Positions 40,339 through 48,189 of a DNA stretch of 64,000 bases are shown piece by piece. Below the pieces are notes generated by a model. The model was not told the DNA's origin, ran no database searches, and worked only from the letters and a program-made list of their open reading frames with translations. Source of the DNA: Hymenobacter lucidus (GTDB lineage Bacteria > Bacteroidota > Bacteroidia > Cytophagales > Hymenobacteraceae); contig NZ_JAJADR010000001.1 in the NCBI RefSeq assembly GCF_020447265.1, forward strand, positions 1,240,001 to 1,304,000, read 5' to 3'. The position numbers were made by a program, and so were the translations under genes. Each line of letters begins with the position of its first letter. The stretch's first letter is position 1.

Positions 40339-40468
40339 GGTAGATGACCCTCCTGATTTTTTCTATATCGTCTACCGACTCTGGTAGACGACTCTGTGTA
40401 TCTTTCTAAGGTCGTCTACTAGGTTGGTAGGCGACCATCTGATTGTTTACAGGGTCGTCTACCAGGCG
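40339..40468. promoter_or_regulatory. Tandem array of six GGTCGTCTACC sites in alternating orientation
   Basis: Sites: 40339-40349 (-, GGTAGATGACC), 40366-40376 (+), 40383-40393 (-), 40410-40420 (+), 40426-40436 (-), 40453-40463 (+, GGTCGTCTACC). The same-strand spacing is 44 then 43 bases, so the region is three degenerate 43-44 bp units starting at 40339, 40383 and 40426. Sites 2 and 3 form a perfect inverted repeat TCGTCTACC-N6-GGTAGACGA. It lies just before an XRE regulator gene, so it is probably an operator array for that or a related protein (inference). Confidence 0.7.
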
Positions 40469-40492
40469 TCCCGTTATAGCTAGTTTCGTCCT

Positions 40493-41131
40493 ATGCCTGC
40501 TGCCCCTACTGATTACCAACCGGCTAAATTCAGCATGACGGCCGCCGTGCGGGCCCATATGGGACTATCGACGCGGCAGATGGCCCGCTACCTGCAGGTA
40601 TCTAAAGGATTTGTATCGCACATGGAAGCGGGGCGGCGGGGACCGTCGGCTACCCAAATGCCGCGGCTGCTGTGGCTGATTCAGCTGCTGCCCCCGCCAC
40701 TGGGGCAGGGGCCGGCAGCAGTGCCCGGCCCAGCCTTGTTCGATCCGCTGGCCCCGCTGCCTCCGCCCGATGCCCAGCTCCCGGCGTGGCCCGAGCGGGC
40801 TCCCACAGCTAGTGCCGAGGCGGTGCGGCGCCGCCTGCGCGACTGTCAGCTGCTACTGCTGACGCAGGGCCTGGAACTGGCCCGGTTGCAGGGGCGGGCT
40901 GCCCAGCTGGCTCGCCGCCGCCGGGGGCTGGCCAAGCTCCAGGCCGCCGCAGCCCCTCCCGACCCGGCCGAGGCCGCCCACTATGCCCGGTGGCTGGCCG
41001 AATTGGCCGCCGATCTGGCCCTGGATGAGCCCAGTCCGGCTACTGCGGCGGCCTATCGGGTGCTACATGCCCGCGTGGCGGGGCTGCGGGCGGAGGTGGC
41101 CGCCCTGGCAGCCGGCAGCTCGGTAGCGTAG
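40493..41131 (+). CDS. XRE-type helix-turn-helix protein with C-terminal helical region
   Basis: A 212-residue protein. An XRE helix-turn-helix lies at about residues 15-60 (AAVRAHMGLSTRQMARYLQV, SKGFVSHMEAGRRGPSA), then a Pro-rich linker (about 70-105) and a long, Arg/Leu/Ala-rich helical C-terminus. The same layout occurs in the protein at 42132, with similar C-terminal pattern (AAQxxRR, DELQAWLxxLA-type). It is most likely a DNA-binding regulator; the tandem site array directly upstream suggests autoregulation. The ligand or partner is unknown. Confidence 0.8.
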   Translation: MPAAPTDYQPAKFSMTAAVRAHMGLSTRQMARYLQVSKGFVSHMEAGRRGPSATQMPRLLWLIQLLPPPLGQGPAAVPGPALFDPLAPLPPPDAQLPAWPERAPTASAEAVRRRLRDCQLLLLTQGLELARLQGRAAQLARRRRGLAKLQAAAAPPDPAEAAHYARWLAELAADLALDEPSPATAAAYRVLHARVAGLRAEVAALAAGSSVA

Positions 41132-41139
41132 CGGCAGAG

Positions 41140-41172
41140 TTGGGATGACCTGCCAGCGGCTCCCTACCTTTG
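41140..41172 (+). promoter_or_regulatory. Promoter of the HPP-family gene
   Basis: TTG (41140-41142), 22 bases, TACCTTTG (41165-41172). Predicted start near 41179, 37 bases before the ATG. Confidence 0.6.
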
Positions 41173-41215
41173 CCCGTGAAGAACAACCGTTGGCCCCAGC
41201 CAGCGCCGGAAGAGT

Positions 41216-41866
41216 ATGCGAAGAAGATTGCGCCGCCACGCCCGTCGGGTACAGGTGATTGTATACGAAGAGACCCTGTTTGATTACAAAGAGCACATCT
41301 GGACGTTTCTGGGCTCCTTCGTTGGCATCAGCCTCATCGGGCTGCTGAATAGCTACGTGCTGGGGCGCACCGATACGCTGTGGATGATCGGCTCGTTTGG
41401 GGCCACGTCGGTGCTGCTCTACGGCCACATCAACTCACCGCTGGCCCAGCCGCGCAACCTCATTGGCGGGCATATGCTCGGGGCGCTGGTGGGCGTCACG
41501 ATGCAGCGGCTGGCGGGGCAGGAGGTGTGGCTGGCCGCGGCGCTGGCTGTGTCGGTGAGCATTGTGGTGATGCAGATAACCAAAACCCTGCACCCGCCCG
41601 GCGGTGCCACCGCGCTGGTGGCTACCATCGGCTCGGCCCAGCTCAAGGCGCTGGGCTATTGGTATGTGCTCATGCCCGTGCTGACGGGCGTCATTATCCT
41701 GTTGCTGGTAGCGTTGGTGGTAAACAACATGACGGGCACGCGTAGCTACCCGCTCAACCGGCACTGGTACAAGATCTGGCGGCGGCGCTACGATAAAAAG
41801 GTGTTGGTCCGGCAGAGAAGTGCCCTACTGCGCGCCCCGGAAAAAGCGGCTTCCCCCGTAGCCTGA
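41216..41866 (+). CDS. HPP family membrane protein
   Basis: A 216-residue inner-membrane protein with four membrane helices and the signature TLHPPGGATALVATIG, plus GSFGATSVLLYGHINSPLAQPRNLIGGH. HPP proteins are reported as nitrite transporters in plastids and cyanobacteria; the bacterial substrate is not established here. The N-terminus is strongly basic (RRRLRRHARR). It sits between two XRE paralogues but has its own promoter. Confidence 0.88.
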   Translation: MRRRLRRHARRVQVIVYEETLFDYKEHIWTFLGSFVGISLIGLLNSYVLGRTDTLWMIGSFGATSVLLYGHINSPLAQPRNLIGGHMLGALVGVTMQRLAGQEVWLAAALAVSVSIVVMQITKTLHPPGGATALVATIGSAQLKALGYWYVLMPVLTGVIILLLVALVVNNMTGTRSYPLNRHWYKIWRRRYDKKVLVRQRSALLRAPEKAASPVA

Positions 41867-42131
41867 GCAGTGCCCAACCCACCCGCCGGGTGCCGCCGGG
41901 CTCCCGCCGCACCTACTGCTTGGATTCTGTAGTTTACGTTGAAAAACAGCCGATATCGGGCTTCTGCGTAGTGCATTACCCTGAATATAGTCTGCCAGCT
42001 TTATTTACTGGCGGGCAATGGCGAAATTTGTATTCGGGCCGGGCCCAACTATTTGGTTTGTTATAGAGCTGCCAACACTACGCATTCGGGGCATGAGGTT
42101 GCCCCATCTTCTTATCTATTCCAGGTATGTT

Positions 42132-42677
42132 ATGGCAATTTCCCCACCCGCAGAGCCGGTCGTAATCCGGGTACGCACCTATTTTGGCTTGTCGCAGCAG
42201 GAGCTGGCGCGTTTTCTGGGCGTCTCGCGCGCCTTGGTGGCCCTGGTCGAAACCGGCCGCCGCACTCTGCCTGCCGAGGCTGCAACCCGCCTGGCAATTC
42301 TTGATTCCGGCATAAGTGAGGAAGCTGCAACACCCGTGGAAGTCAGCAGAAGCGCGCTGGCCACTTGGGAGCCGCTGCAGCTGCACCAGCGCAAGTGCCT
42401 GCGCCAGGCCAGCGGCCTGCGCCAAGAGCTGCTCCAGCTGCAAACCCAGGCCGCCCAGTATCAGCGACGGCTACAGGCACTGCCGCTGCTGAGCCAGGCC
42501 CTGGGCCAGTTTCCGGCCGATGCTGAGCTGCAGGCCTGGCTCGAGCAGCTGGCCACCGAAGCCCGCTACGGCTTGTTCGACTGCGGCACGGCGGCTCAAA
42601 CTTTGCTCACGGTGCGCATTACGGCGCTGGAGTTTGAGGCGGCCGAAGCCTACCGGCAGCTCGGCCTAGCCAGCTGA
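42132..42677 (+). CDS. XRE-type helix-turn-helix protein, paralogue of the one at 40493
   Basis: A 181-residue protein with an XRE domain at residues about 10-58 (RVRTYFGLSQQELARFLGV, SRALVALVETGRRTLPAEAA) and a helical C-terminus (LRQELLQLQTQAAQYQRRLQ, AELQAWLEQLATEARY). The ATG at 42132 was chosen because it aligns with the paralogue; an in-frame ATG at 42018 would add 38 residues without similarity. Its upstream region lacks the GGTCGTCTACC array, so the two regulators are probably controlled differently. Target genes unknown. Confidence 0.8.
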   Translation: MAISPPAEPVVIRVRTYFGLSQQELARFLGVSRALVALVETGRRTLPAEAATRLAILDSGISEEAATPVEVSRSALATWEPLQLHQRKCLRQASGLRQELLQLQTQAAQYQRRLQALPLLSQALGQFPADAELQAWLEQLATEARYGLFDCGTAAQTLLTVRITALEFEAAEAYRQLGLAS

Positions 42678-42696
42678 GCGGCTGTTGAGTGAACGA

Positions 42697-42792
42697 TGTA
42701 GAGACGCATAGTTGCGTCTCGTCGTTGAACGATTGTCGGTTGGGCTTGAAGCAACGTCAGCAACGATTGAGACGCAACTATGCGTTTCTACA
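42697..42792. repeat. Dispersed palindromic element, family C, copy 1
   Basis: 96 bp with 24-bp inverted ends (42697-42720 and 42769-42792, one mismatch) starting TGTAGAGACGCATAGTTGCG. Each end contains its own GAGACGCA/TGCGTCTC hairpin. A 97-bp copy is at 63351-63447 and a partial one at 8446-8477. No coding capacity. Confidence 0.85.
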
Positions 42793-42895
42793 GAGGACAA
42801 TTCAGCGCCCGATTCCGACCAAACCAGTATACTTGGATCAGCGCCGGGCGGCGAAGCAGCCAACGGCTATTGGTACCTCAACAACGGAAGAAACC

Positions 42896-43468
42896 ATGAG
42901 CGACGAGTATCTGGAAAGCGTCCGGAAGCAGTTTGCCTACTACAAGCTGCTCGGCGACAAAACCTTTGCCCAGCTTTCCGAGGAAGAGCTGTTCTGGCAG
43001 TACAATCCCGACAGCAACAGCATTGCCATTATCGTGAAGCACCTGTGGGGCAACATGCTCTCCCGCTGGACCGACTTCCTGACCACCGACGGCGAGAAGG
43101 AGTGGCGCCACCGCGAAGCCGAATTCGACAACGACCTCCCGACCAAAGCCGACCTGCTGGCCCGCTGGGAAGAGGGGTGGAGCTGCCTGTTCGCCGCCCT
43201 CGATTCGGTAACGGCCGATACCTGGCACACCACCATCTACATCCGCAATCAGGGCCACTCGGTGCTGGAAGCCATCAACCGGCAGCTGGCCCACTACCCC
43301 TACCACGTCGGCCAAATCGTGTTTATCGGCAAAATGTTGCGGGGCACGGAGTGGCAGTCCCTCTCAATTCCGCGGGGGGCTTCGCAGAGCTATAACGCCG
43401 AAAAGTTTGCCCAGCCCCCGCGCAAAACCCACTTCACCGACGAATACTTAGGAGGGAAGCCGGAGTAG
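42896..43468 (+). CDS. DUF1572 (DinB-like) protein
   Basis: A 190-residue four-helix DinB-superfamily protein. The likely metal histidines lie in IVKHLWGNMLSRW (about residue 43) and in HYPYHVGQIVFIGKML (about 137-141). The family has metal-dependent enzymes such as thiol transferases, but DUF1572 members have no proven reaction. The ATG at 42896 was chosen since sequence upstream belongs to the family C repeat. Probably monocistronic. Confidence 0.87.
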   Translation: MSDEYLESVRKQFAYYKLLGDKTFAQLSEEELFWQYNPDSNSIAIIVKHLWGNMLSRWTDFLTTDGEKEWRHREAEFDNDLPTKADLLARWEEGWSCLFAALDSVTADTWHTTIYIRNQGHSVLEAINRQLAHYPYHVGQIVFIGKMLRGTEWQSLSIPRGASQSYNAEKFAQPPRKTHFTDEYLGGKPE

Positions 43469-43479
43469 CGAATAGAACG

Positions 43480-43521
43480 ACTCTGCGTCTTCTGTGAAAC
43501 GCACTGCGCCCTCTGCGGGAA
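43480..43521. repeat. Degenerate CTCTGCGn/CTTCTGTG run
   Basis: Units like ctctgcgt, cttctgtg, actgcgcc and ctctgcgg follow each other between the DinB-like gene and poxB. It is the same style of degenerate octamer run as elsewhere in the window but with a different sequence. Confidence 0.4.
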
Positions 43522-43600
43522 CCTGGTATGGGCTGCCCGCCGAAAATCCGCCCCAAGCGCCCCATTCGCCGTATAGCCCCCGGACCTCAACCCGAAGACT

Positions 43601-45328
43601 ATGGTGAAGAAAACCGTCTCTGAAATTATCGTTGATACCCTGATAGCAGCCGGCGTAACGCGCGTGTACGGTGTGGTGGGCGACTCGCTCAACGGCATTA
43701 CCGACGTTATCCGGGCCCGGGAAGGCATCGAGTGGATTCATGTGCGCAACGAGGAAGCCGGCGCGTTTGCGGCCGGGGCCGAGGCCCACGTGACGGGCTC
43801 GTTGGCGGTGTGCGCCGGCTCCTGTGGCCCCGGCAATACCCATCTGCTTAACGGCCTCTACGACTGCCACCGTAGCCGCGTGCCTGTGCTGGCCATTGCC
43901 GCCCAGATTCCGAGCGTGGAAATTGGGAGCCAGTACTTCCAGGAAACCCACCCCGAAAATACCTTCAAGGAGTGCAGCGCCTACTGTGAGCTCATCGGCC
44001 ACCCCGACCAAGCCGTGCGCAGCACCGAAATTGCCATCCAGACGGCCCTGATGCAGCGCGGCGTGGCGGTGCTGGTAGTGCCCGGCGACATCAGCCATCA
44101 GTCGGCCGAGGCACCCGCGCCCCGGCTACCAGTGCTGCGCAGCAAGGCCACGCTGGTGCCCGCCATCGAGGATTTGCGCGCCGCCGCCGACCTGCTCAAC
44201 ACCAGCGACAAAGTAACCATCATGGCCGGCGCGGGCTGCGCCGAGGCCCACGCCGAGCTGCTGCAAGTAGCCGAAATGCTGGGTGCTCCTGTCGTGCACG
44301 CGCTGCGGGGCAAAGAATACGTGGAGCCTAATAACCCCTACGACGTGGGCATGAGCGGCCTGCTGGGCTTCACCTCGGGCTACGAGGCCCTGATGGCCGC
44401 CGATGCCCTGCTCATGCTCGGCACCGATTTTCCCTACGTCCAGTTCCTGCCCCAGGAAGCCCGCACCGTGCAGGTCGATATTCGTGGCGAGCATATCGGC
44501 CGCCGGGCCCGGGTAGAAGTGGGCTTGGTAGGTGATGTAGCGGCAACAATTCAAGCCCTACTGCCACTGCTGAACCACAAATCGGACCGCGCCCACTTGG
44601 CCACAGCTCTCGACAACTACCGCGAAGCCCGCCAGGACCTCGACGAGTTGGCCACGGGTGAGGCCGGCGACACGAGTATGCACCCGCAGTACGTAGCCCG
44701 GCTGCTGAACGAACAGGCCGCCGAAGACGCCATTTTCACCTGCGACGTGGGCACACCCACTATCTGGGCGGCGCGCTATCTGCAGTTCAATGGTAAGCGG
44801 CGGCTCATCGGCTCCTTCACTCACGGCAGCATGGCCAATGCCATGCCCCAGGCGCTGGGTGCGCAGCTGGCCTTTCCCGGTCGGCAGGTCATTGCCCTGG
44901 CCGGCGACGGAGGCTTTGCCATGCTCATGGGCGAGCTACTGACGCTGAAACAGCTGAAAGCGCCGGTAAAAGTGGTTGTCTTCAACAACAACAGCCTGGC
45001 TTTCGTGGAGCTGGAAATGAAGGCCTCGGGCATTCTGCACTACGGCACCGACCTTGAAAACCCCAACTTCGCGGCCCTGGCCGAAGCGGCCGGTATACGG
45101 GGCATCCGCGTCTCGGACCCCGCCGACCTGCCCGCCGCCATTGCCGCAATGCTGGCCCATCCCGGCCCGGTGATTCTGGATGCCGTGGTGAAGCGCACCG
45201 AGCTTTCCATGCCGCCCACCATTGAGAAGGAGCAGGTGTTGGGCTTCAGCCTGTACACGCTGAAAGCCATTATGAGCGGCCGGGGCGACGAGGTGCTGGA
45301 GCTGGCCAAAACCAACCTGCTGCGGTAA
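43601..45328 (+). CDS. poxB: Pyruvate dehydrogenase (quinone)/pyruvate oxidase
   Basis: A 575-residue thiamine-diphosphate and FAD enzyme that oxidises pyruvate to acetate and CO2, passing electrons to the quinone pool. N-terminal Pyr domain with the catalytic Glu in HVRNEEAGAFAAGAEA; central FAD domain (about 190-340); C-terminal PP domain with ALAGDGGFAMLMGEL and VFNNNSLAFVELE as the ThDP motif. The C-terminus GRGDEVLELAKTNLLR is very close to that of E. coli PoxB, whose C-terminal peptide mediates membrane binding and lipid activation. Acetolactate synthase is less likely given this tail. Confidence 0.92.
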   Translation: MVKKTVSEIIVDTLIAAGVTRVYGVVGDSLNGITDVIRAREGIEWIHVRNEEAGAFAAGAEAHVTGSLAVCAGSCGPGNTHLLNGLYDCHRSRVPVLAIAAQIPSVEIGSQYFQETHPENTFKECSAYCELIGHPDQAVRSTEIAIQTALMQRGVAVLVVPGDISHQSAEAPAPRLPVLRSKATLVPAIEDLRAAADLLNTSDKVTIMAGAGCAEAHAELLQVAEMLGAPVVHALRGKEYVEPNNPYDVGMSGLLGFTSGYEALMAADALLMLGTDFPYVQFLPQEARTVQVDIRGEHIGRRARVEVGLVGDVAATIQALLPLLNHKSDRAHLATALDNYREARQDLDELATGEAGDTSMHPQYVARLLNEQAAEDAIFTCDVGTPTIWAARYLQFNGKRRLIGSFTHGSMANAMPQALGAQLAFPGRQVIALAGDGGFAMLMGELLTLKQLKAPVKVVVFNNNSLAFVELEMKASGILHYGTDLENPNFAALAEAAGIRGIRVSDPADLPAAIAAMLAHPGPVILDAVVKRTELSMPPTIEKEQVLGFSLYTLKAIMSGRGDEVLELAKTNLLR

Positions 45329-45560
45329 TTCTGATCGGTTGGCCACAACCAGTGCCCGAAAAACAGTCGTACTGGCCCTGAGGTACTTCGCGGCGCGGGC
45401 TACGGCTACTCTTGCTACCTTCCGGCCAAATTGAACAATATACCCCGGCCCGGATGTTGATTCTGGGCAACTGGCCGCAGCAAACCGCGTCGGTTGCTTT
45501 TATTTGCCCTTCCCCCGCATTTCGGCGGCGCTTTTGCTAAGCCCGCCCGCTATCCGCTCC

Positions 45561-46436
45561 ATGACCAACAAAGAAATAAAGGCGTTAATATCCCTGCTGG
45601 ACGATCCGGAAATTGCCCCGCAGATTCAGGACCGTATCCAGACCTTGGGCGAGAGTATCATTCCGTTTTTGGAAGAGTCGTGGGAGGAAACCCTCGACCC
45701 GCAGCAGCAGCAGCGCCTTGAGGATCTGATTCACAACCTGCAGTTCGACGGCCTGCAGCAGCGCCTGCGCGTGTGGCGCGACTCGGGCGGCGAAAACCTG
45801 CTCGAAGGCATGTGGCTGCTCAATTCCTACCAATACCCGGACGCCGACTTACAGGCCCTGAACCGCGCCATCGAGCAGCTGCGCTTCGAGGTCTGGACGC
45901 TGCTGCGCCCCGATATGCACCCCGCCGACCAGATTCAGGCGCTGAACTACGTGTTTTTCCGCACGCATAAGTTTGCCGCCAACACCCAGAATTTCCACTC
46001 GCCGGCCAACTCCATGCTGCACCTGGTGCTGGAAACCCGCCGGGGCAATCCGCTTACGCTCTGCGTCATCTATCTGCTGGTGGCCCGCCGCCTCGATTTG
46101 CCCATCTACGGCGTGAATCTGCCCAACCTCTTCGTGCTGACCTACCGGCCCGAAGACCGTACGGTGCCCGCGTTTTACATCAACTGCTTCAACCGGGGCC
46201 TGATTTTGTCGCGCACCGACATTGAGCACTATATCGGGCAGCTGAACCTGACGGCCAACGACATCTTCTTCGAGCCCTGTTCCCACCTCGACATCGTGCG
46301 CCGCGCCCTGCGCAACCTGATGATGAGCTTCGAGAAACTGCAGGAGCCCGCCAAAGCCGCTGAAGTCAGCAAACTGCTCAACATCTTGCTCGATGAAAGC
46401 GGCGAAGTAACCGATTCGGCCACGGAAGAGGAGTAG
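45561..46436 (+). CDS. SirB1/transglutaminase-like protein
   Basis: A 291-residue protein of the SirB1 group: helical N-terminus with an armadillo-like look (LISLLDDPEIAPQIQDRIQTLGESIIP), then the transglutaminase-like core (NSMLHLVLETRRGNPLTLCVIYLLVARRLDL) and a C-terminal helical repeat (RRALRNLMMSFEKL). In the core the usual Gly-His of GHF is replaced (GVNLPNLFVLTY), so the His of the Cys-His-Asp triad is missing; protease activity is unlikely although a Cys is present. The ATG at 45561 was chosen over an upstream start that lacks similarity. Role unknown. Confidence 0.82.
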   Translation: MTNKEIKALISLLDDPEIAPQIQDRIQTLGESIIPFLEESWEETLDPQQQQRLEDLIHNLQFDGLQQRLRVWRDSGGENLLEGMWLLNSYQYPDADLQALNRAIEQLRFEVWTLLRPDMHPADQIQALNYVFFRTHKFAANTQNFHSPANSMLHLVLETRRGNPLTLCVIYLLVARRLDLPIYGVNLPNLFVLTYRPEDRTVPAFYINCFNRGLILSRTDIEHYIGQLNLTANDIFFEPCSHLDIVRRALRNLMMSFEKLQEPAKAAEVSKLLNILLDESGEVTDSATEEE

Positions 46437-46443
46437 ATAACCC

Positions 46444-46563
46444 GTGTCATTGCGAGCTTGCGAAGCTACCTTAACTGAAAAGCCCTTTCCCGTACGCAAC
46501 GGGAAAGGGCTTTCTACTTTAGAGCGTTTGTCACTAGTAGAGGACGGATTACTTCGTTCCTGG
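46444..46563. repeat. Family B palindromic element, copy 2 (right end decayed), with embedded terminator
   Basis: Left end GTGTCATTGCGAGCTTGCGAAGC is identical to copy 1. On the right AGAGGACGGATT is kept but the outermost end is lost. The central hairpin (46479-46515) pairs AAAGCCCTTTCCCGT with ACGGGAAAGGGCTTT around acgca. It lies between convergent genes and may end both. Confidence 0.75.
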
Positions 46564-46582
46564 CCAGGCCAAAACCAGCTAG

Positions 46583-47194
46583 TTACGGCTTCTTGATCAG
46601 GCAGCCGGCGGCGCGCTTATCGGTGATGCCGATGGGGCGGCCGGCCAGAATATTGTCGAGAGCCTGGGCCAGGTACTTCTCTTTCGCGTAGGCTTCAACC
46701 TGGGCATTATCGTCGATAGCACCTTTGTAGCGCACCACGAAGCCCGTGCCGGCGGGTTGTAGTACTACCACTTCCGGCGTTTTGGTAGCGCCCAGCAGGC
46801 CGCTTACTTTCTGGCTGTCATCAGTGAGGTAGGGGTAATCGTCGGCACCGGTGGTTTTCATCTTCAGCTTCTCGGCGTCGGCCGCATCGGCCGTGGCTTC
46901 CAGGTTGATGGGCGTATTGATGAACAGAAACTGCACGCCCCGGCCGCTGTAGGCGGTATTCAGGGCGTTGAGGCGGTTTTGATAGAGCTTGGAAAAGGCG
47001 CAGTTGGGGTTCACAAATACTACCACCACGGCCTTGTTCTTGGCGTAGCTGCTCAGCGTCACGGTGGCGTTGGTGGGGCTCGTTAGGCTAAAGTCGCTGA
47101 CGGTGCGGCTATCCTGGGCCCGGGCCACGCCGACGGCCAGCACGGAAAAAACAATGGCAACGGCGGCAATAAGCGAGATTCGGCGAAAGGTCAT
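46583..47194 (-). CDS. Secreted redoxin (thioredoxin-fold) protein
   Basis: A 203-residue exported protein with a signal peptide (residues 1-25) and an AhpC/TSA-like redoxin domain. The single active-site Cys is in VFVNPNCAFSKLYQNRLN, followed by an element like FINTPINLEATAD and the cis-Pro segment TKTPEVVVLQ. Only one Cys is present in the motif, like 1-Cys peroxiredoxins, and a second Cys is near the C-terminus (AAGCLIKKP). Substrate unknown. It follows the phosphopantetheinyl transferase gene by 15 bases on the same strand. Confidence 0.82.
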   Translation of the reverse strand: MTFRRISLIAAVAIVFSVLAVGVARAQDSRTVSDFSLTSPTNATVTLSSYAKNKAVVVVFVNPNCAFSKLYQNRLNALNTAYSGRGVQFLFINTPINLEATADAADAEKLKMKTTGADDYPYLTDDSQKVSGLLGATKTPEVVVLQPAGTGFVVRYKGAIDDNAQVEAYAKEKYLAQALDNILAGRPIGITDKRAAGCLIKKP

Positions 47195-47209
47195 ACGCTG
47201 GGGCAAGGG

Positions 47210-47878
47210 TCAGAAGGAGAGGGGAACGGCGTCCTCCACGCAGTAGGTGAGGACGTAGTCAGGGGTGAGGCGCTGGTAGTGAATCTGGTGTTGGCTGCGG
47301 GAGTTTTCTAGCAGCAGGTGCCCCGTCAATACACCTGCCTCCCGCAGCTCAAACGGGTTGAGCCGAATTTGCTCTTTGAACACCAGGCCCCGGCGACTAT
47401 GCAGCTTATAGAGCGTCTCTTTGGCACTCCAATAGAGACTGTGTTTGGCTACATCGTTGCCGGTGTTGGCTAGCTCGTCTTTCGATAAAAACCTAGTAGC
47501 CAACAATTGCGCTTTGGTGCGTACCATTTCAATATCTGTGCCAACGCGCCCCTGTGTAGCCACAATTCCGGCCACCCACTGGCCCGAGTGCGACAAAGAA
47601 ACCGCGTAAGCCGGCAGCTGCTCGAAGAAAGGGCGGCCGTTTTCGTCGTTGCGCAGCACGGCTTTAGCCTTCGGACTTACCTCCGCCAGCAGCGTGTGGG
47701 CCAGCACCCGGCCCGCCAGCCACTGCAGGTTGCGGTTTTCGTCGCGGGTGGCGGGCAGCAGTTGACTATACAGTTCGGCCTGCGGCACCTGGCGCAGCAG
47801 CTCGGCGGGCGGCTCCGTGAGGTGCCACAAGCCCAGCCGGGCGTGTTCGGAAAGCAACGTGACGGAGTGGAGCGGCAT
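47210..47878 (-). CDS. 4'-phosphopantetheinyl transferase superfamily protein
   Basis: A 222-residue Sfp/AcpT-type enzyme that moves phosphopantetheine from CoA to carrier proteins. The Mg-binding Asp and Glu are in GTDIEMV (about residues 112-118), and the third acidic residue is in YWSAKETLYKLHSRRG. AVSLSHSGQWVAGI is the usual His-Ser motif. Length fits the Sfp class. The carrier protein target is not in the window. Near-consensus minus-strand TATCTTTA at 47883-47890. Confidence 0.9.
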   Translation of the reverse strand: MPLHSVTLLSEHARLGLWHLTEPPAELLRQVPQAELYSQLLPATRDENRNLQWLAGRVLAHTLLAEVSPKAKAVLRNDENGRPFFEQLPAYAVSLSHSGQWVAGIVATQGRVGTDIEMVRTKAQLLATRFLSKDELANTGNDVAKHSLYWSAKETLYKLHSRRGLVFKEQIRLNPFELREAGVLTGHLLLENSRSQHQIHYQRLTPDYVLTYCVEDAVPLSF

Positions 47879-47941
47879 ATACTAAAGATACGGGGTAGCC
47901 GTAACGGCAGATTTTCAGGATAAGCGCAATAACGTTATTGA

Positions 47942-48114
47942 CCCAGAACGCCATGTCGAGCCTTTGCGCAACATCTCGCGGGCAATGGTAATTAACGTCG
48001 TTGGAACGAAGTGGTAGAGCTGCTTCGGCTTAACGGACGCAGATCAAGCCTGACAGTTACTTTGGCAACCTCAGCACGCGAGGTGCTTCGCTTTGCTCAG
48101 CATGACGTTCTGGG
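47942..48114. repeat. Dispersed palindromic element, family D
   Basis: 173 bp between divergent genes, ends CCCAGAACGYCATG... inverted at the right (CATGACGTTCTGGG). A second inverted block ATCTCGCG lies inside the left end (47972-47979) with CGCGAGGT near the right (48077). AACATCTCGCG-N2-CA is also at 61920-61934. No ORF. The remainder of the gap 47879-48189 holds the palindrome AATAACGTTATT (47928-47939) and the promoter candidate at 48160. Confidence 0.7.
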
Positions 48115-48159
48115 CTGCTGACATTCTTTTGGAAAAGCGTCTGCTCGCCAAAACTGGCG

Positions 48160-48167
48160 TATTTTTG
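48160..48167 (+). promoter_or_regulatory. Candidate -7 box of the WD40-DivIVA pair
   Basis: TATTTTTG matches TAnnTTTG, 23 bases before the ATG at 48190. Confidence 0.45.
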
Positions 48168-48189
48168 CCCTAAATCCTAACCCATTACC

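Larger units (their letters stand above)
40062..40492. other. 431-base intergenic region with hairpin and operator array
   Basis: No coding sequence. The first 180 bases show nothing distinctive apart from a short GC-rich palindrome near 40170. A GC-rich hairpin is at 40248-40277 and a three-unit tandem array of GGTCGTCTACC sites at 40339-40468, ending 24 bases before the XRE gene. Confidence 0.7.

Noticed and set aside
40339..40468. CRISPR array
   Set aside because: The repeats are only 11 bp, alternate in orientation, are imperfect, number three units, and no cas gene is near.
42018..42131. Longer start for the second XRE protein at the ATG at 42018
   Set aside because: The added 38 residues have no similarity to the paralogue, whose domain starts at the equivalent of 42132.
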